Below, piece after piece: positions 45,363 to 57,345 of a stretch of DNA of 64,000 bases. The notes below the pieces were generated by a model that saw only the letters and a program-made list of their open reading frames with translations, did no database searches and was not told the DNA's origin. This DNA is from Opisthorchis felineus. Lineage: Eukaryota; Platyhelminthes; Trematoda; Opisthorchiida; Opisthorchiidae. The stretch lies in assembly GCA_004794785.1 (NCBI GenBank), contig SJOL01009574.1:303202-367201 (forward strand). Reading direction: 5' to 3'. How positions within the stretch are numbered: position 1 is the stretch's first letter; each line of letters opens with the position of its first letter. The translations under genes were made by a program, and so were the position numbers.

Positions 45363-48300
45363 AGTGACGGATCACTAAACTGCAGTGTATATCCACCGTA
45401 GAGTCTTTTTATTGAAGCTTTGTTCACTACCATTATGCTCTAAACTGGGGGTGGATCTATTAGTGCGCAGTTGATGATGGTCATAATATAACTCAGAAGG
45501 TATATGAACTAATAACAATTTTTACTATGGTTGACATTAGTTTACAGTGGCGAGTTGCACCATGCAGAAAATAAATGTAATGCGAGAGTTGGAGTCAGTC
45601 AAAAGGGGAACTTATTGTTTGTGAGAGTTCCTGGTTGAAAGTCCAGACGGGGGAACGTGTTTCCTCTGAAGTATAGCTGCTACACGTGTTCCGTAATTGT
45701 CGATGGACTTATGGAGTTTGGTTGACTTCCTGCACCCCGCTCGCGCGTATATGTGTGGTGACTGTGTTGTGTCTTCTTATATATAGGAAGATTTGACGTG
45801 TGTATAATACATAGAATCATTTCGACGCTTACAAGACGGGAACTGACTTGTTGTCCGTCTAGGTTGCGAGCTGGACAGGGTTTTGTCATGTGATTTGTGC
45901 GTTTGCCGAACAAACGAGTCAGGTGATCTAGTGGGCACGAATGTACTGGACAAATTAAGCGAGGTTGGTTGAAGGAACAAGGAAGTGACCGCTACAGATC
46001 CACACGCTCAACCATCCTGAGAGTCAGACTGAACTGACTTACCGTTCTCCATTTTGCACATTTTTTACTATAACCGGGTGCATTACACTTGCGGATGAAA
46101 GATCGGAAGTGAAACGCAGAACATGACATACACTTGTACATTTGTTAGTCATTAGCATGAGTTGAGTTTCTGTGGTTGAACTGCGAACGTACGAACTGAA
46201 ACTTGACATTTTGGATGGATTATCAGCGTGGGTAGCGCAATTTCCGGATGCCCTCTAGAACATCATCATGCTGCTTGCAGGCCCTTTTCCTAGACAGCGT
46301 AGTTCGCCCAGTAACCAGTCAATCAACGAAACGTTCTTCTAGATTCTCACCGCAGCTTCATTTCATGACTTGGGCTTGAAGCCGTAGTCTTAACTCCGAA
46401 AAACCACAAAATTGAACTCAGCTGAATCCGTTACTTGGAAATTGACTGGCGATACATAGTCCAAAAATTTCGACTGAAGGCACCTCAGCACCTCCAATTG
46501 ATTATGGTGATCCTCCTATCGACCCAGAAGTCGTATGGTCGATCAGTTAATTAGGACCTCTTTGGTTGCGCATTTATTTGACAAGTACCATGTGATTACC
46601 CATTTATTCATATTCGAGTTTGACAGGAAAATGTTGATCGAGAGCGCTCAGTCTTTCGTTCATCTACGGACATTTACGTAATGATCCCTTGGAGCCCCGA
46701 ACTTGCCTTGATATTCAGCTCTTGTAAAGTATTGCTGTGAAGACCAGTTGTCCAGACCCTCCAGTTCTACTGGAATTGACTGTACAGCTGATCTTCCTGT
46801 TGTGTAATCTAGCCACATATGTACTGACCGGATGAAAAGGTCACGAAAACGTCGAAGCTCGATATCCATTGTGCTTACATTTAACTCAGCCGTTCGTCGG
46901 ACTCAGGATTCGGTTGATCCAGCACATATTAGACGACGTCACAGGGACTGTCCACGTAAAGCAGGAGTTCGACACAGACCACAGGTGTGGGGAGGAAAGC
47001 TTTTTCCCGCGAAGTCGTTCACTAGCAAAAACCAACTGAACGGTTACAAACTATTGGATAGGAAAGTAAACATCTCATATGCACCTTATTTTAAAAAACT
47101 GAACATCCCCACGCGCCTTCTTAAACTTTCGTGTATATTCATTGACCATCACGCAACCATAAACGAACGCTGCAACGCAGTTCCACAGGATCCGTAATAA
47201 ACCTCATGGGGTGCACCTTCCATTGGACGCAAGGAGTTACGAGAAAACCACATACTACTAGTATGCCTCATCAGTAGTACCCGCCGCTACACAGGTAGTC
47301 GTAGTCTACTGGCATATGGCTTCAGTATAACGAACTAACTGTCCCGTCGCTCGTAGTTCAGAAACCAGTAAGCTGATTCCTATACAAACGTGAAGGACAG
47401 CAGCTGGGAAGGTTCACGCAAGTACGCTTCTCGGGCATCACATCTGAAAGGGTGTGAAAAGTCACTGTAATTCATTGACTTCTATCCTCTGTGATACCGG
47501 CTAAAAGGAGATTGTCCTTGAAATTTTAGCCTACGAAAGATGTTAAATTGGTGAGTGATGTTTATTTTTTCGTGGATAGGGTAAACACTGTATAAAAAAT
47601 ATGGAACAAGGCCCATCAAGCAGAGTCGGCTACCTCAAAGCTTGGCAGCAGAATGACTGCTGTCTGGCCAACTGGGTGAAGCAAGACGGCGTTTCAGACG
47701 TTCCTCTAAACAAGAAAACGGTTACTCACTGCTGTTTATCCAATTCGCCTTCTCTGTCAGGTGCTGGGAGAAGATCAGCCGTAATAAATACTTTCTTGGC
47801 TACCAAAGGTGTGTGGGTTCTTCTCGTTTAAAAAAAAACACATTAAAACCCAGGGTTCTTGCGCGAACAAACCAGAAGCCCATCAGAGACTCACCACAAC
47901 CAAGTTACAGTTTTACACTATTATCCTCATCGATACCTTTACTGCTGGATTAAGTGACCGAAATTCCATGTTACGTGAAATTTTCAGCGAAACTATCACG
48001 TGATTGAGATTTATTTCGGTTGGTGTTAGTGGGACTCCGCTGAATATCAACTGAATCACTCGCTTATGTTACCCTTTAAATGGACGTACTGCAAACAGAC
48101 CGTCTCACATTCCATTTGGAACGATATTCCAAAATCAGGGTGCTTTTTAATATTACGCAAAAAAGTTTCAGGTTCAGAAAACTTGTGCTTTGGCCTAATT
48201 CTAACCTGCGTACCAAGATGGGACATCTACCTCTGCAATTAAAGACATACCGGTTTGAAAACTCAATTCACTGTTTGATTTGCCGGCTGGTGTACAGAGG

Positions 48301-48364
48301 TAAAGTGAAATACTCACAATTTGGATGCAAAATTACCCAATTTTGCACCACAGTGACCTCTGTT

Positions 48365-48600
48365 TAGCACATTTAGTCGAAGAGATTTATAAACGAGAGG
48401 TTCATACGAATTTCAGCTGAGTCCCTTGGCAATGATTTGCAATGAGACTTTATCACCAAGTGCGCACTGCTTTGTGTTCAAGATGATTATTGATGCTGGT
48501 GAGCCGGATACTAGGCCTACCTGGTAAGCCCGAAGAAGGGCAAAACCAGACTTTTCAGCAACTTAATGAGTAGTGTGTTCCGTCTGGACGATATTCGAGA
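48365..48600 (+). repeat. hammerhead-bearing family, degenerate unit
   Basis: Landmarks ataaacgagaggttcat, gtgttcaagatg, ggcctacctggtaagccc, gaagaagggcaaaacc, cttttcagcaacttaatgag and tagtgtgttccgtc. The core (48515-48550) has CTGGTAA for CTGATGA, CAAAAC for CGAAAC and lacks the stretch with the cleavage site. Confidence 0.72.
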
Positions 48601-48750
48601 TTTACTTGATGCATCGAAGCAGGTTTGCTAGACGGAACACACATCCCATAAGGTTGCTGAAGACTCTTCGACAGCCCACGAATGATTTCACACATCTCAA
48701 GGCTCTTAAGGTAGACACAGTCCCCGATTTTCTTTGAACATCTTCTCCTT
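48601..48750 (-). repeat. hammerhead-bearing family, minus unit
   Basis: On the minus strand: ggggactgtgtctacc, then ttaagagccttgagatg, tgaaatcattcgtgggctg, tcgaagagtcttcagcaacc. The core (48684-48728) keeps stem I (TCTAC..GTGGG) but both catalytic boxes are damaged. With the unit on its left it forms an inverted pair; gacggaacacac at 48630 is the mirror of gtgtgttccgtc at 48575. Confidence 0.7.
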
Positions 48751-49150
48751 GGGCATTCAGCTTCCTGGGTTGTCGAACGAGCACCGAGTCGGCTGTGTTC
48801 GGCTGTCTGCAGATCGCATTGCTCACCCGGCCTGCTGCCGGTTAAACTTTCCTCGTCTTCTCTTCTTCCCTTGATTCAATTCTACTTAGCCTCTGTCCAT
48901 CTGGTTGGATAAACTATTAGCTGTCTCTCTAGCCTTTTCCCCACCAATACTGGCCTTGACGTTCATACGCGTGCACGAATTTGATTAACCCACACTGCTC
49001 TCTAATAGAGGTCTTTAGATTGTCAATCAAGAGTGCGCACACTGAACTGGCTAGTGTGGCGAATTGAGCCGCCCTCTACCATACACGCTTGCTCAGCTGT
49101 AGGTCTCTTGGTAATGTGTTGAAATATCGGTAGCTGGGGTGAGTTCCATA

Positions 49151-49300
49151 GGTTGTTGATCAGGTGGCTGTTGATCTGTTCGCCGAGCTCGGCTTGGGTG
49201 GGTTCCTTCCACTGGTGATGTCTCCTCGTATGGTGACGAAACGTTTGCAAGTCAATTGCCAAGCTTGGCGAACAGATCAACAGCCACCTGATCAACAACC
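49151..49300. repeat. 34-bp perfect inverted repeat
   Basis: The left arm 49151-49184 (ggttgttgatcaggtggctg...) and the right arm 49267-49300 (...cagccacctgatcaacaacc) are exact reverse complements, with partial pairing continuing inward (gagctcgg/aagcttgg). The ~80-nt loop between them contains the hammerhead-like core. The arms are followed outside by gtaggtctctt on the right and, further off, on the left (49099). Confidence 0.92.
49206..49251 (+). ncRNA. Penelope-type hammerhead ribozyme core, inactive
   Basis: Stem I CTTCCA pairs with TGCAAG (five of six). The first box is CTGGTGA (A6 changed to G). Stem II GTCTCC-tcgta-GGTGAC pairs with one mismatch. GAAA is intact, stem III is a minimal A-CG-U and the cleavage triplet would be GTT. 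Hammerheads of this compact form with a very short stem III are established in the terminal repeats of Penelope-like retroelements. A more decayed relative lies at 17440. No reverse transcriptase of that class is seen nearby. Confidence 0.6.
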
Positions 49301-51067
49301 AATGTAGGTCTCTTGCTGTCTTACTGTGGCAGACAGCGTCTACTTTTAAGTAACGAGCCGTGATGCACACCAAAATGTGTTCAACGTGTACTTCGATCGA
49401 CCGTATCAACCCACACTGATGCGCGCATTTTCACTGCGGCATCTAGCTGAACTTTTCCATTTTAAAGCCATGTCATTGAAAGGGATGAAACCCCCATAGT
49501 CTAAAGTACAACCAAGCCATCAGCTTTACCGTTTCTGACGGATGTACCACTTAGCTTCTGAACAAAGACAAGAACTAAGTTCTGACGAGCAGAAACCCTT
49601 GCTAGCTCTGCTACTGACCTGAGTTAATGGGCCTGGAGTTGTTCCGTACGACTGCAATGAGTAGCTAACTACACCTACTCGCCACCAAAATATCCGGTCA
49701 ATGTGTTGAGGTTAGTGGTTAGTTTAGGACGCCAACCGGATTAACAGAGGCAGCAATTGAGAATCAACAATACGGACTACTGGCATGTTTGGACCAAAGA
49801 AATCAATGGGAAAGCTCAATATATTTTGAAATATTAAAACGGAATATAGGGCGATGACTGTACGGTTTTCGGTAAGTGAGTGTCGACGAAAACCAAAGTG
49901 ATCATTGAAGATATAATGGGGCTAGCGTTCAAGATGACGACCATTTCATTGAGTGCTTCAAAGCCCATCAACTCAGCTCAGCAGCGCAGTTGTGAACATG
50001 GCATGAACATGATAGCCACACTTGTTTATGCTGGTGGCTGTTTTTTCTCTACACCCTATAGGTTCGTCTTGCTTCTACAGACGACAAGGAACCACGATAA
50101 GGTGTACATTACCGGGTTCTGATCAACTGATCGCAGCATAGTTTTTGGTTCTCAGTTGGTGTGCGCCAAGGTGTGTAGTTTGGGGGTACACTTTGGCGTG
50201 ACAATGCAGTAATAGGCTTTCGTTGAGATGACCACTTGACCTGCACAGCAGTGTAGTGGTTCAAATCCTCACAAAAACGTCCAACCAACCTCCATGGTTG
50301 ACAACCTACGTGAACATTTTGGCGGACAACATGGTTTGGTCCACACACTGTCCTGTGTGGCTGAATTAGCGTGCGAGTGAAAGGCTTCTACTTCAACCAC
50401 ATATCTGGAACTTATTCAATTTCTCGTTGTGATCTAACCAAATAGTCCCCCTGGATTGTTTGTTCCGACCGCAAAAGCCCCTCTACGGCTCCGCGACCTG
50501 GACTGGTTGAAAAGGATTATGTTATAGAGGTAGATGCTATAAAGGGTGACTTAAACCAACGCTTATCAGCGAACGATACACAGCTTTTCACTCTTTTACA
50601 CTTTGTCCCCTTGACTTCAGACACGGTGGAATTTGCAACAAGCCGGTATTAGTAGAAATTTCGGAACTGTTTCCATAAGGATCTTAACCGGACTTCAAAA
50701 GGGCTGACCAAAAGGAATCACTCTAGAGAGGTGACACTGTAGAGGGTTTCCTTTAGGTGCTCCCGATCTTGAATTCAGACTTTATCCTCGTTCGGAACCC
50801 ATAAATAAAATGACAAGAGGTGCCGGTTTAATAAAATCTCATGCCAGGGGAGATCCACCCACCACAAACGGCTTTCTTAGGTTATATGTCCTAGATTGAT
50901 TTGCAAGGGAAAGCTTGAGTAGAATATTCATATGGGGTATTCAGTAAATTTATCTTTTAACCATGTGTTATACAGGTTTCAAAGCTTTTACATTCCTTAT
51001 TTTTTCAACACTGTTATACCCCTCTTCAAGACGAAAAACACTGATTCCTTTCCCATTCACCCCACAG

Positions 51068-51088
51068 CTGGAACTGGAAGAAACCTTG
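51068..51088 (+). CDS. MCTP: MCTP exon L: 21-nt microexon (acidic)
   Basis: Twenty-one bases lie between a strong acceptor (TTTCCCATTCACCCCACAG) and a strong donor (TTG|GTAAGT). It is in phase 0 on both sides and adds LELEETL to the acidic loop between the membrane segments. Vertebrate MCTPs have an acidic stretch (V-E-D-M-L-E-D-E-E-E-E) at this place. Being 3n in length it can be skipped or included without frame change. The call rests on splice-site quality and composition, not on direct homology. Confidence 0.68.
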
Positions 51089-52722
51089 GTAAGTGAGTTG
51101 AAGGTCGTGTTTTACGTACATCTGACCTATATTAGTGCCGCGAAACATACTTGTCCGGCAAACCAAAGGTACGGTTTTCGAAGCCTGGCTCCGTGAGAGA
51201 TAGATGCTAATGATAGGCTTTGCTAAAAGCGATCACTAACGAGGAACAATGACAAGGAAGTCACAGGTATCGATTGTCGTACCTTGTGTGCGTGTGTGAC
51301 AGTCTGTGTACACGTTCATAGGCACCTGCCACAAGCGAAACTCTGAAGAGTGGTTACTTAAACAAAGCGGGCCAAATAGTCAGATCCTGAATCTTTGTTT
51401 CAGCATACCTCCCAGGAATGATGCTACAGAAAACCAAACGGTATAGCCATGCGGAGCTCGAAGAAAAAGTGACGACCAAGGTTATAATTATCTGATAGAA
51501 ATTGTTTTCCAAGTATTCGGCGTCACCCTCTGCAATGGTCTAACAGCTCCGATGAGTCAGGGTATGTTGAAGGAAATTACCTAGGCATTGGTACCTTAGT
51601 GAATAACATCATGAAATTGCTTTTGTACAACCAGGCGTGGAATTCTTTTTGTGATTGGCTGGGATGTAAAATATCGCTTCCGCCGAGGGGAATGTCCTTC
51701 GCAAGAAGAGATGGGTTGAACAACGTGTTCATGTCTTGGAAATGTAGTTCAAAGAACTTAATATTACCACTTTAAAAAATACCATTGTTATTCAGTCGTT
51801 TGGTATAGAAGATCCTGAAACATGCGGAATTTCCACCGTCATCTATCACATTCGATGTGTTGCGGAGCGGCAAAATCTCCTACTGTGAGCGAGTTTCATG
51901 GTGCTAATATCAAAAGGTGTCGTATTGGGTCGTATTCTATTGAAACGAAAACCGTATCCATCACAGATACTCCGACCTCGATTCGCATTAATGAACAAAA
52001 CAGGTTGGCTTCCGTGTGTCACAACACAGAGAATGGGGGGCAGTTAACGCACGAGAATCTGACAGGCAATTCATGTAAGCGACCCGTTCACTACTTGATT
52101 CTTGACCTGTTCAACGGTCACTTGATCAGTCTGGATACCCAGGAACGGTCAGTCAGCTCATGCTCTGCTCAACACTTACGTTAGGGAACAAGTAACCCTA
52201 CAGGATGTGAAGTATCAATCGCCCTTGACCATCGCCAGTAAATTAGCCCAACCAAGAACCACTTGCAACATGTTAGCAACTTTCTGGATAAAAAATGGCT
52301 CGACGGACTTGGTAAACTTAGATCCCCTTTGACGTGTCCACCGTTTCATTCAACTCTACTTTACCGGGTTTACCACATATAATCTCGGCCTCTCGATCAC
52401 TGCCTACGCCGGTAGCAATCCCATGGTCAGACGCTTTATCCTTTCCAGGTACATCGTAAGTGTTCACTATTCCTCAAACAGCGGTAAACGAATATCTTAA
52501 GCTGTTAGCGTACGGTTCATGGTACTTGTACGGTGACTTTTACCAAGATGTCGGCTTGCAAGTGATTTTCATGAAATCGGTAACCGCCACACAAACAGGC
52601 GGTAATAAGTTCGTTGCGAAAAGGGGTTCGTGTTTACAGAGAACCGCTGTATGAGTTTGTCGATAATAATGCCCCTCGTGGTTTGCAGCCGACACAAACA
52701 CTCTTTATTTCTTCTATCACAG
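51089..52722 (+). other. MCTP: MCTP intron, 1.6 kb
   Basis: A 121-codon frame at 51822-52184 (contains SITDTPTSIRINEQNRL) has fairly protein-like composition but no recognisable domain and no splice sites of the needed phase were established. No repeat recognised. Confidence 0.6.
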
Positions 52723-52782
52723 GAATATTTAGAAGCTTGCTCCGATAGTTCGTCCGATGAACCACTGGTTCCAAAGTCGAAG
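52723..52782 (+). CDS. MCTP: MCTP exon M: acidic/serine loop
   Basis: Acceptor TTCTTCTATCACAG, donor TCGAAG|GTGAGT, 20 codons: EYLEACSDSSSDEPLVPKSK. The run C-S-D-S-S-S-D-E is a plausible casein kinase 2 type site. It lies in the cytosolic loop between TM1 and the helix that precedes TM2, where the family is always acidic. Phase 0 at both ends. Sequence is too simple for strong homology, but position and frame are right. Confidence 0.8.
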
Positions 52783-53421
52783 GTGAGTCTGTGTAAAAAG
52801 TTTGGGCTTGACTTTGATCACCGTGACCCTATTCGTTTGATCCGATACGTTAATCTTGATGGATGTAGAACGGTCTTTTTCATGTCTCCTCAACTGTGGA
52901 CCACCCGCAAGAGAATGAGTATTGTGTTAGTCTGGGGAAGAAATATGCTTTATACCTCGACCGATTTAACCATTCTTGGGGCTCGAATATCGTACCGACT
53001 GAAATATGAGACGACCTTCGTGCAGCTCATTCAGTTGAGGAATAACATAAACGAGAGATTTAGTTGAATCTCCCGTGAAAACCAGATTGATATAAAAATG
53101 AGTGTGTTTGTCGAAATATGCTTCATGTTTTCTCCCTTTACTTCTTTGATAGGGAAAGAACCAAATGGCCAGAACAGGCCCTTTCCTTTTCTAGTTAGGT
53201 TCCTTGATATGTCCATTTCTTAGCCTCGTCAGTTCGTCTGCTTTTCTTTCATTATCCCGTTTAGATTCTAGGTTACGTTTATTCAAAGGAATCATTTGAT
53301 CTTAATGGCTAACCAATTTAGGAGCTTGAGGCTGTGGTTAGTGATACTACTTCGTAACAGTTTATGAATACATAATACCATCAACCTGTCGATGACGTTC
53401 GAATCTCCATCTGCATTCCAG
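52783..53421 (+). other. MCTP: MCTP intron, 639 nt
   Basis: Its first part holds a plus-strand fragment of the ribozyme family (52984-53116). The remainder shows nothing. Confidence 0.8.
52984..53116 (+). repeat. hammerhead-bearing family, body fragment without core
   Basis: Landmarks cgaatatcgtaccgactg, catgagacgac-like aaatatgagacgac, gcagctcattcagttg, aacataaacgagagattt, atctcccgtgaaaacc and atgagtgtgtttgtcg, ending at the usual family end. Confidence 0.78.
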
Positions 53422-53531
53422 CATGACAAGAAAAAGCCACTCAAACAAAAACTGAAAAAAGCCCGACAAGTGATGGGGATGATCGACGAAGCGATGGAAG
53501 GAATTGCATCAATAATGGAAAAGTTTGAAAG
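53422..53531 (+). CDS. MCTP: MCTP exon N: amphipathic helix before TM2
   Basis: Acceptor CTGCATTCCAG, donor GAAAG|GTATGT. The product starts HDKKKPLKQKLKKARQ and ends VMGMIDEAMEGIASIMEKFE, aligned with KKGFINKIYAIQEVCVSVQNILDEVASFGERI of vertebrate MCTP1. The basic front and the following heptad-like hydrophobics suggest an amphipathic helix at the membrane surface. It leaves two bases (AG) that are completed by the T at 58307. Confidence 0.9.
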
Positions 53532-54173
53532 GTATGTTGAATAGCGTCCAGTTCTGCTAGCGGATGCAATTAGTGTTCGTTCAGAAAACAGGGCCGATAG
53601 GATTGAAACACAGTCGAGCCCCGTTACCACGAATTTGGAAGCTAGGCGAAGACGGAAAAATCAACACGGACTGTCCATTTGGAAAGAACACATCCATCAC
53701 ATCGAGTTTTTCACCCAGAATCAACTCTGGAGGGTTTTGTTCACGCAAAACGGTTTCGTCCTGTGACTGTGTGTCAAGATCTATTTCCCTCTATCTAAGG
53801 TGGATTACCCAGTATAATGGAGCACTAGAATAGCAACGGACCCAAACCATAGAGATGGGGAATGTGTGACGGCATTTAACTCGGCGTTTATTTAGATATG
53901 TGGAGAGATGGAACGGATGGAACGAATGTACAGTTCATGCGGGCTTTTTAGACTGGGTTAACTCCACTCAACTGAAACCATAAATTCCTCACTACCGACA
54001 GACCATGAGTAGTCTGTTCAGAGAAGGAAAGAACTCCCGCAGACCGCACTCCTCCAATCCCGGAAGTGGTCCCTCGAAGAGCTGCTTAACATCGGATCAT
54101 TTGAAGAGAACTGTTTAATTGAAAGCCAGTGACGGTCGCGTGAGCCGAGGTTAATCCCACTGTTGATCGGCAG

Positions 54174-54245
54174 ATCGTGGCCTAATTGGATAGTGCTCGA
54201 CCAATAGCTGGAAGGTCGTTGGTTCGATTCACCCGGGAACTCCAA
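54174..54245 (+). repeat. tRNA-like sequence, SINE head or pseudo-tRNA
   Basis: An A-box-like TGGCCTAATTGGATAG and a B-box-like GGTTCGATTCACC are spaced as in a tRNA(Arg)-type molecule. The acceptor and T stems do not pair, so it is not a functional tRNA gene. Confidence 0.55.
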
Positions 54246-56822
54246 GAGATGGGCATTGTTGGTGGATAGTAAATGCTTCCCAGTGGTTTGCCTTCATTTG
54301 TGCTAAGATTTAGTGGTGATATTCTCACTGACCCATCTATACGAGTGGCAGTTACGCACAAACAGCCCAGAACAAAACCAAATGACTACACACGCTTTTC
54401 ACTACTACTCCAACGCTATACACCGAGATGAAATGATTTTTTGCCACCTGCTGAAACGACAAACCAAGAATTCTACGCAAAATTTTGCAGAATTCTACTT
54501 GAAAGAAGCGGTGTAGCACCAGAAAAGGGTGAAGAAACGGGGTCGATAAAATGTATGGCCAGTCTAGTGTGTCGTCCCACCGAGAAAGTTTTCAAATACA
54601 TGTTCTTGTCATTTCGCCCAAAAATCACTCTGACTCGTGCCGAGATGTTTTGGAGGATAGCTTGACAGATTTTTCCGGGTCCCCGTTTCAGAACAGACGC
54701 TTGGTCAGTTTTGGAGTCACAAACCTTGCCACATTTGTACACTCATTGCCCCACCACGTTCCATGTATCGGGTCAACATTAGGCTTTCCAACACCTTCAC
54801 CCGCCGAAATGGAAACATGATTCCGTTATCCTGTTAACACACCACGTCTTTCTGTTTAATGGTAGCAATGCACTTGGAAATTGACAGATCGACGTTGCCA
54901 TTTTGTTTATTCTGCAAGCTAAGATGATTTACAGTCTAACTTGGAGATCCCCAAATCGAGGTAGTCATCAATATAGCTCAGCGCAATCATCCGACAGCCA
55001 AAAGAACTTGGAAAACTGCAACATCCCTGGAGTAAGAGAAACCAGAGTAGATTCATCTGTCGCGTCCACGGCGGACTTGCTAACGGAAATACTCCTTCAG
55101 GTAGGATTAGAAAAGCCCACCGTTTGGACATAAGATGTACAGACAAGTAGATTAGCATGTATTAAGCTAGGCAATCACTGTTCACTCTTACAGGTCAGCC
55201 AGCTTTCCCAAAATTATAAGGAGTACTATACCCAGACTGAAAGCTGATTCGTTTTTGGGACTTTACTGGTTTGTAGTGTTTTCCTAGCTCGTCGAGTCAG
55301 CAAATTAACAAAACCGATCGGTGTCTGAGGATTGTCTCTAACTCAAAGTGATTGAGGACGCGTGGGGCGTACTGGGACGACCAGCAGCCGAATGTGTAAA
55401 AATCAGCTGCTGTCTTTTTAAAAAAATGGGAGCGGCGGAAAATCATCATCTGGACTTCTGGTTTAACTATTACAGAACAATCTGTAAAGGTTCTAAGGTG
55501 CAGTGACAGATGTCATCACTTAAGACTCCTCCAAAGTAATACTATATTGGAGTGGACATACATTTTTGTCGCGCTCGCATTTAACTTTTTGCTGACTTTG
55601 CGTAAAATCCGATGCTCCCTTTCACTTGCTGTTAAAAATAGCTCACTCCATGCTTTGATGGTATGGTAATATTGACAAACACATGGGTGGTTTCGGTGGT
55701 GGTTTCTCGGTGTGTATGCCTGCAGCTATACGGTGATGCACACACATAATCGATCAGTTCTGGATGTTCAGAGTTCGGAGTAGTTTCTTTGCGAGTTGTT
55801 TTCTGGCTGATTTACTACCCGGGTACTGAAGTGGATCACACAGTAGTGGCGTATTAGCTGAGAATGTACGAAGACACCGACGACAGCGGATATTTTACAC
55901 GCAGTCCTGTGAATTCAACTCCGACTAGACTCAGATGGACAACCGAAAATTTGCTCCCACACTTGTAGTTTTTAAAGTATTCTGAACTTTAGGTGTTGTT
56001 GTTTGCGGGAGTTTGTATAATGCACACTCACATGACTCTCGTTTGAACAATCGTCTTCTTGACCTGGCGCAATTATTCTGGTGAGTCTACACCAAACGGG
56101 GGTAAGCATTGTACTCGAGTTCCATTATTATTAGAGCCCATTCTGAGTTTTCCTTTTAGCCACTGTGAGACTGCCTCCGTCGAGAAAATCTGAAGTAGAT
56201 CATATGACAGACTGGTCTTCTGATTACCAGTTAGACAAATTTAGGGTGTGATGGGTTCCAGTCAACAATAAATACACCAGCCTGATAACGATCCACAACA
56301 GCTTTCATGCCAAACTGGTTTGCACTGTTGACGACACTCACTGGTGAAAACAAACACGACGGAATTACAACAAACCATTTTTTAAACATACTCCCACGCC
56401 TGCATCGAACAAGTGACTGAACCTTTGAATTTATTCCTTTTCGCTGAGCTCTGTTCACTCATACAAGAGAGCCATAACTTAGCAGTTGATGCTGAGTGAA
56501 GCTGAGTAAACCCAAGGTGAAATACCGAGTCGGAACATCCTCTTAGTGACGGGTGTGCATCTGACGAAAATAGCGGTGGCAACGACTCAGGCGTTGCGCT
56601 TTGTACGATCACATGTATCCAAAAGTTTAACATGTGAATGACCTTTATCGACCTGGAAAAGTCAGTAGTTATGATAAAGTGTATCATCCCCACCAAAACC
56701 TGACAAGCGATCAATACTCGGTTTATTTTAGAAAAACTTGGAAAACTATTTGGAGGTGTGGGTGTTGAGTGAAGCAGACACTGTGCCCAAATAGGAGTTC
56801 AGAGATGATCACCCAGATGCAT

Positions 56823-57040
56823 CCAACAGGTGCTGGTGCTGGATTAGTGGTAGCATTCTCGTCTTGCATGTCAGATGTCGCGGTACAGGTCGTGGCATTA
56901 TCAAAGATATGCACTGCTGATAAGCTCTATTAAGAGCGGAACTTGAGTCCTGTGCCCCCCTCTCTCTATTGTGGACTGGCCGGAATAATTGGGGACTGTT
57001 CAGGCGACAGCGCAGGAATGTAAGTGTTAGCGAGTTGGAT
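56823..57040 (+). mobile_element. tRNA-headed SINE with hammerhead core (Sm-alpha-like)
   Basis: The head (tggattagtggtagcattctcg) resembles a tRNA(Gly) 5' half. The ribozyme (about 56911-56954) has stem I GCACTG with CTGTGC (five of six), CTGATAAG (G8 to A), a perfect stem II GCTC-TATTAA-GAGC, CGGAAC (A13 to G), a stem III ACT-TG-AGT of three pairs and the GTC triplet. The tail (ccggaataattgggg, actgttcagg) is shared with 40985-41190. Confidence 0.72.
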
Positions 57041-57164
57041 CAAGTTCGAAAATGATCAGATAATGGTGAGCGCAACCTTTTACATATCAGTTATAGCATT
57101 CAACCAACGGATACCTTTATCGACTCATCAACCATGGGATCAGAACAGTCTTGAAATGACACTA

Positions 57165-57345
57165 TAAATTGGTTGGAAACTCTTCGAAAGCCCACTATCT
57201 GCTTCGCCCAGTTTGTGGTCTATCGGACGAGTCAAGTCCCCAAATTTTCATCAGTCTCATTTCTCACTTGAACACCCAACTGGATGTGTGTAGTCGACTG
57301 CAACTTACAAAGACTCACCTGGAACACAAATGAATCCCTCGTTTC
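57165..57345 (-). repeat. hammerhead-bearing family, minus unit
   Basis: On the minus strand: gggattcatttgtgttccag, gtgttcaagtgagaaatgag, ggggacttgactcgtccgat, ctgggcgaagcagatagtgg, gctttcgaagagttt. The core (57189-57235) keeps GCGAAG and stem I, but the CTGATGA box is lost. Confidence 0.7.

Larger units (their letters stand above)
43836..51067 (+). other. MCTP: MCTP intron, 7.2 kb
   Basis: Contains a SINE (44100-44233), a (GAT)n tract (45257-45362), an inverted pair of ribozyme repeats (48365-48750) and the Penelope-type hammerhead with inverted repeat (49151-49300). Frames at 46832-47197 (Arg-rich start), 47601-47831 and 48080-48367 are open but unrecognised. The rest is unassigned. Confidence 0.8.

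Noticed and set aside
45187..45401. Frames encoding poly-Asp, poly-Met and poly-Ile
   Set aside because: Products of the (GAT)n microsatellite in three frames, inside an intron.
47245..47290. Minus-strand CTGATGAG with a CATAC/GTATG hairpin
   Set aside because: The hairpin is followed by TGGTTTT and no GAAAC; stem I partner is absent.
54174..54245. Possible functional tRNA(Arg)
   Set aside because: A and B boxes are seen, but acceptor and T stems do not pair and there is no proper anticodon arm.
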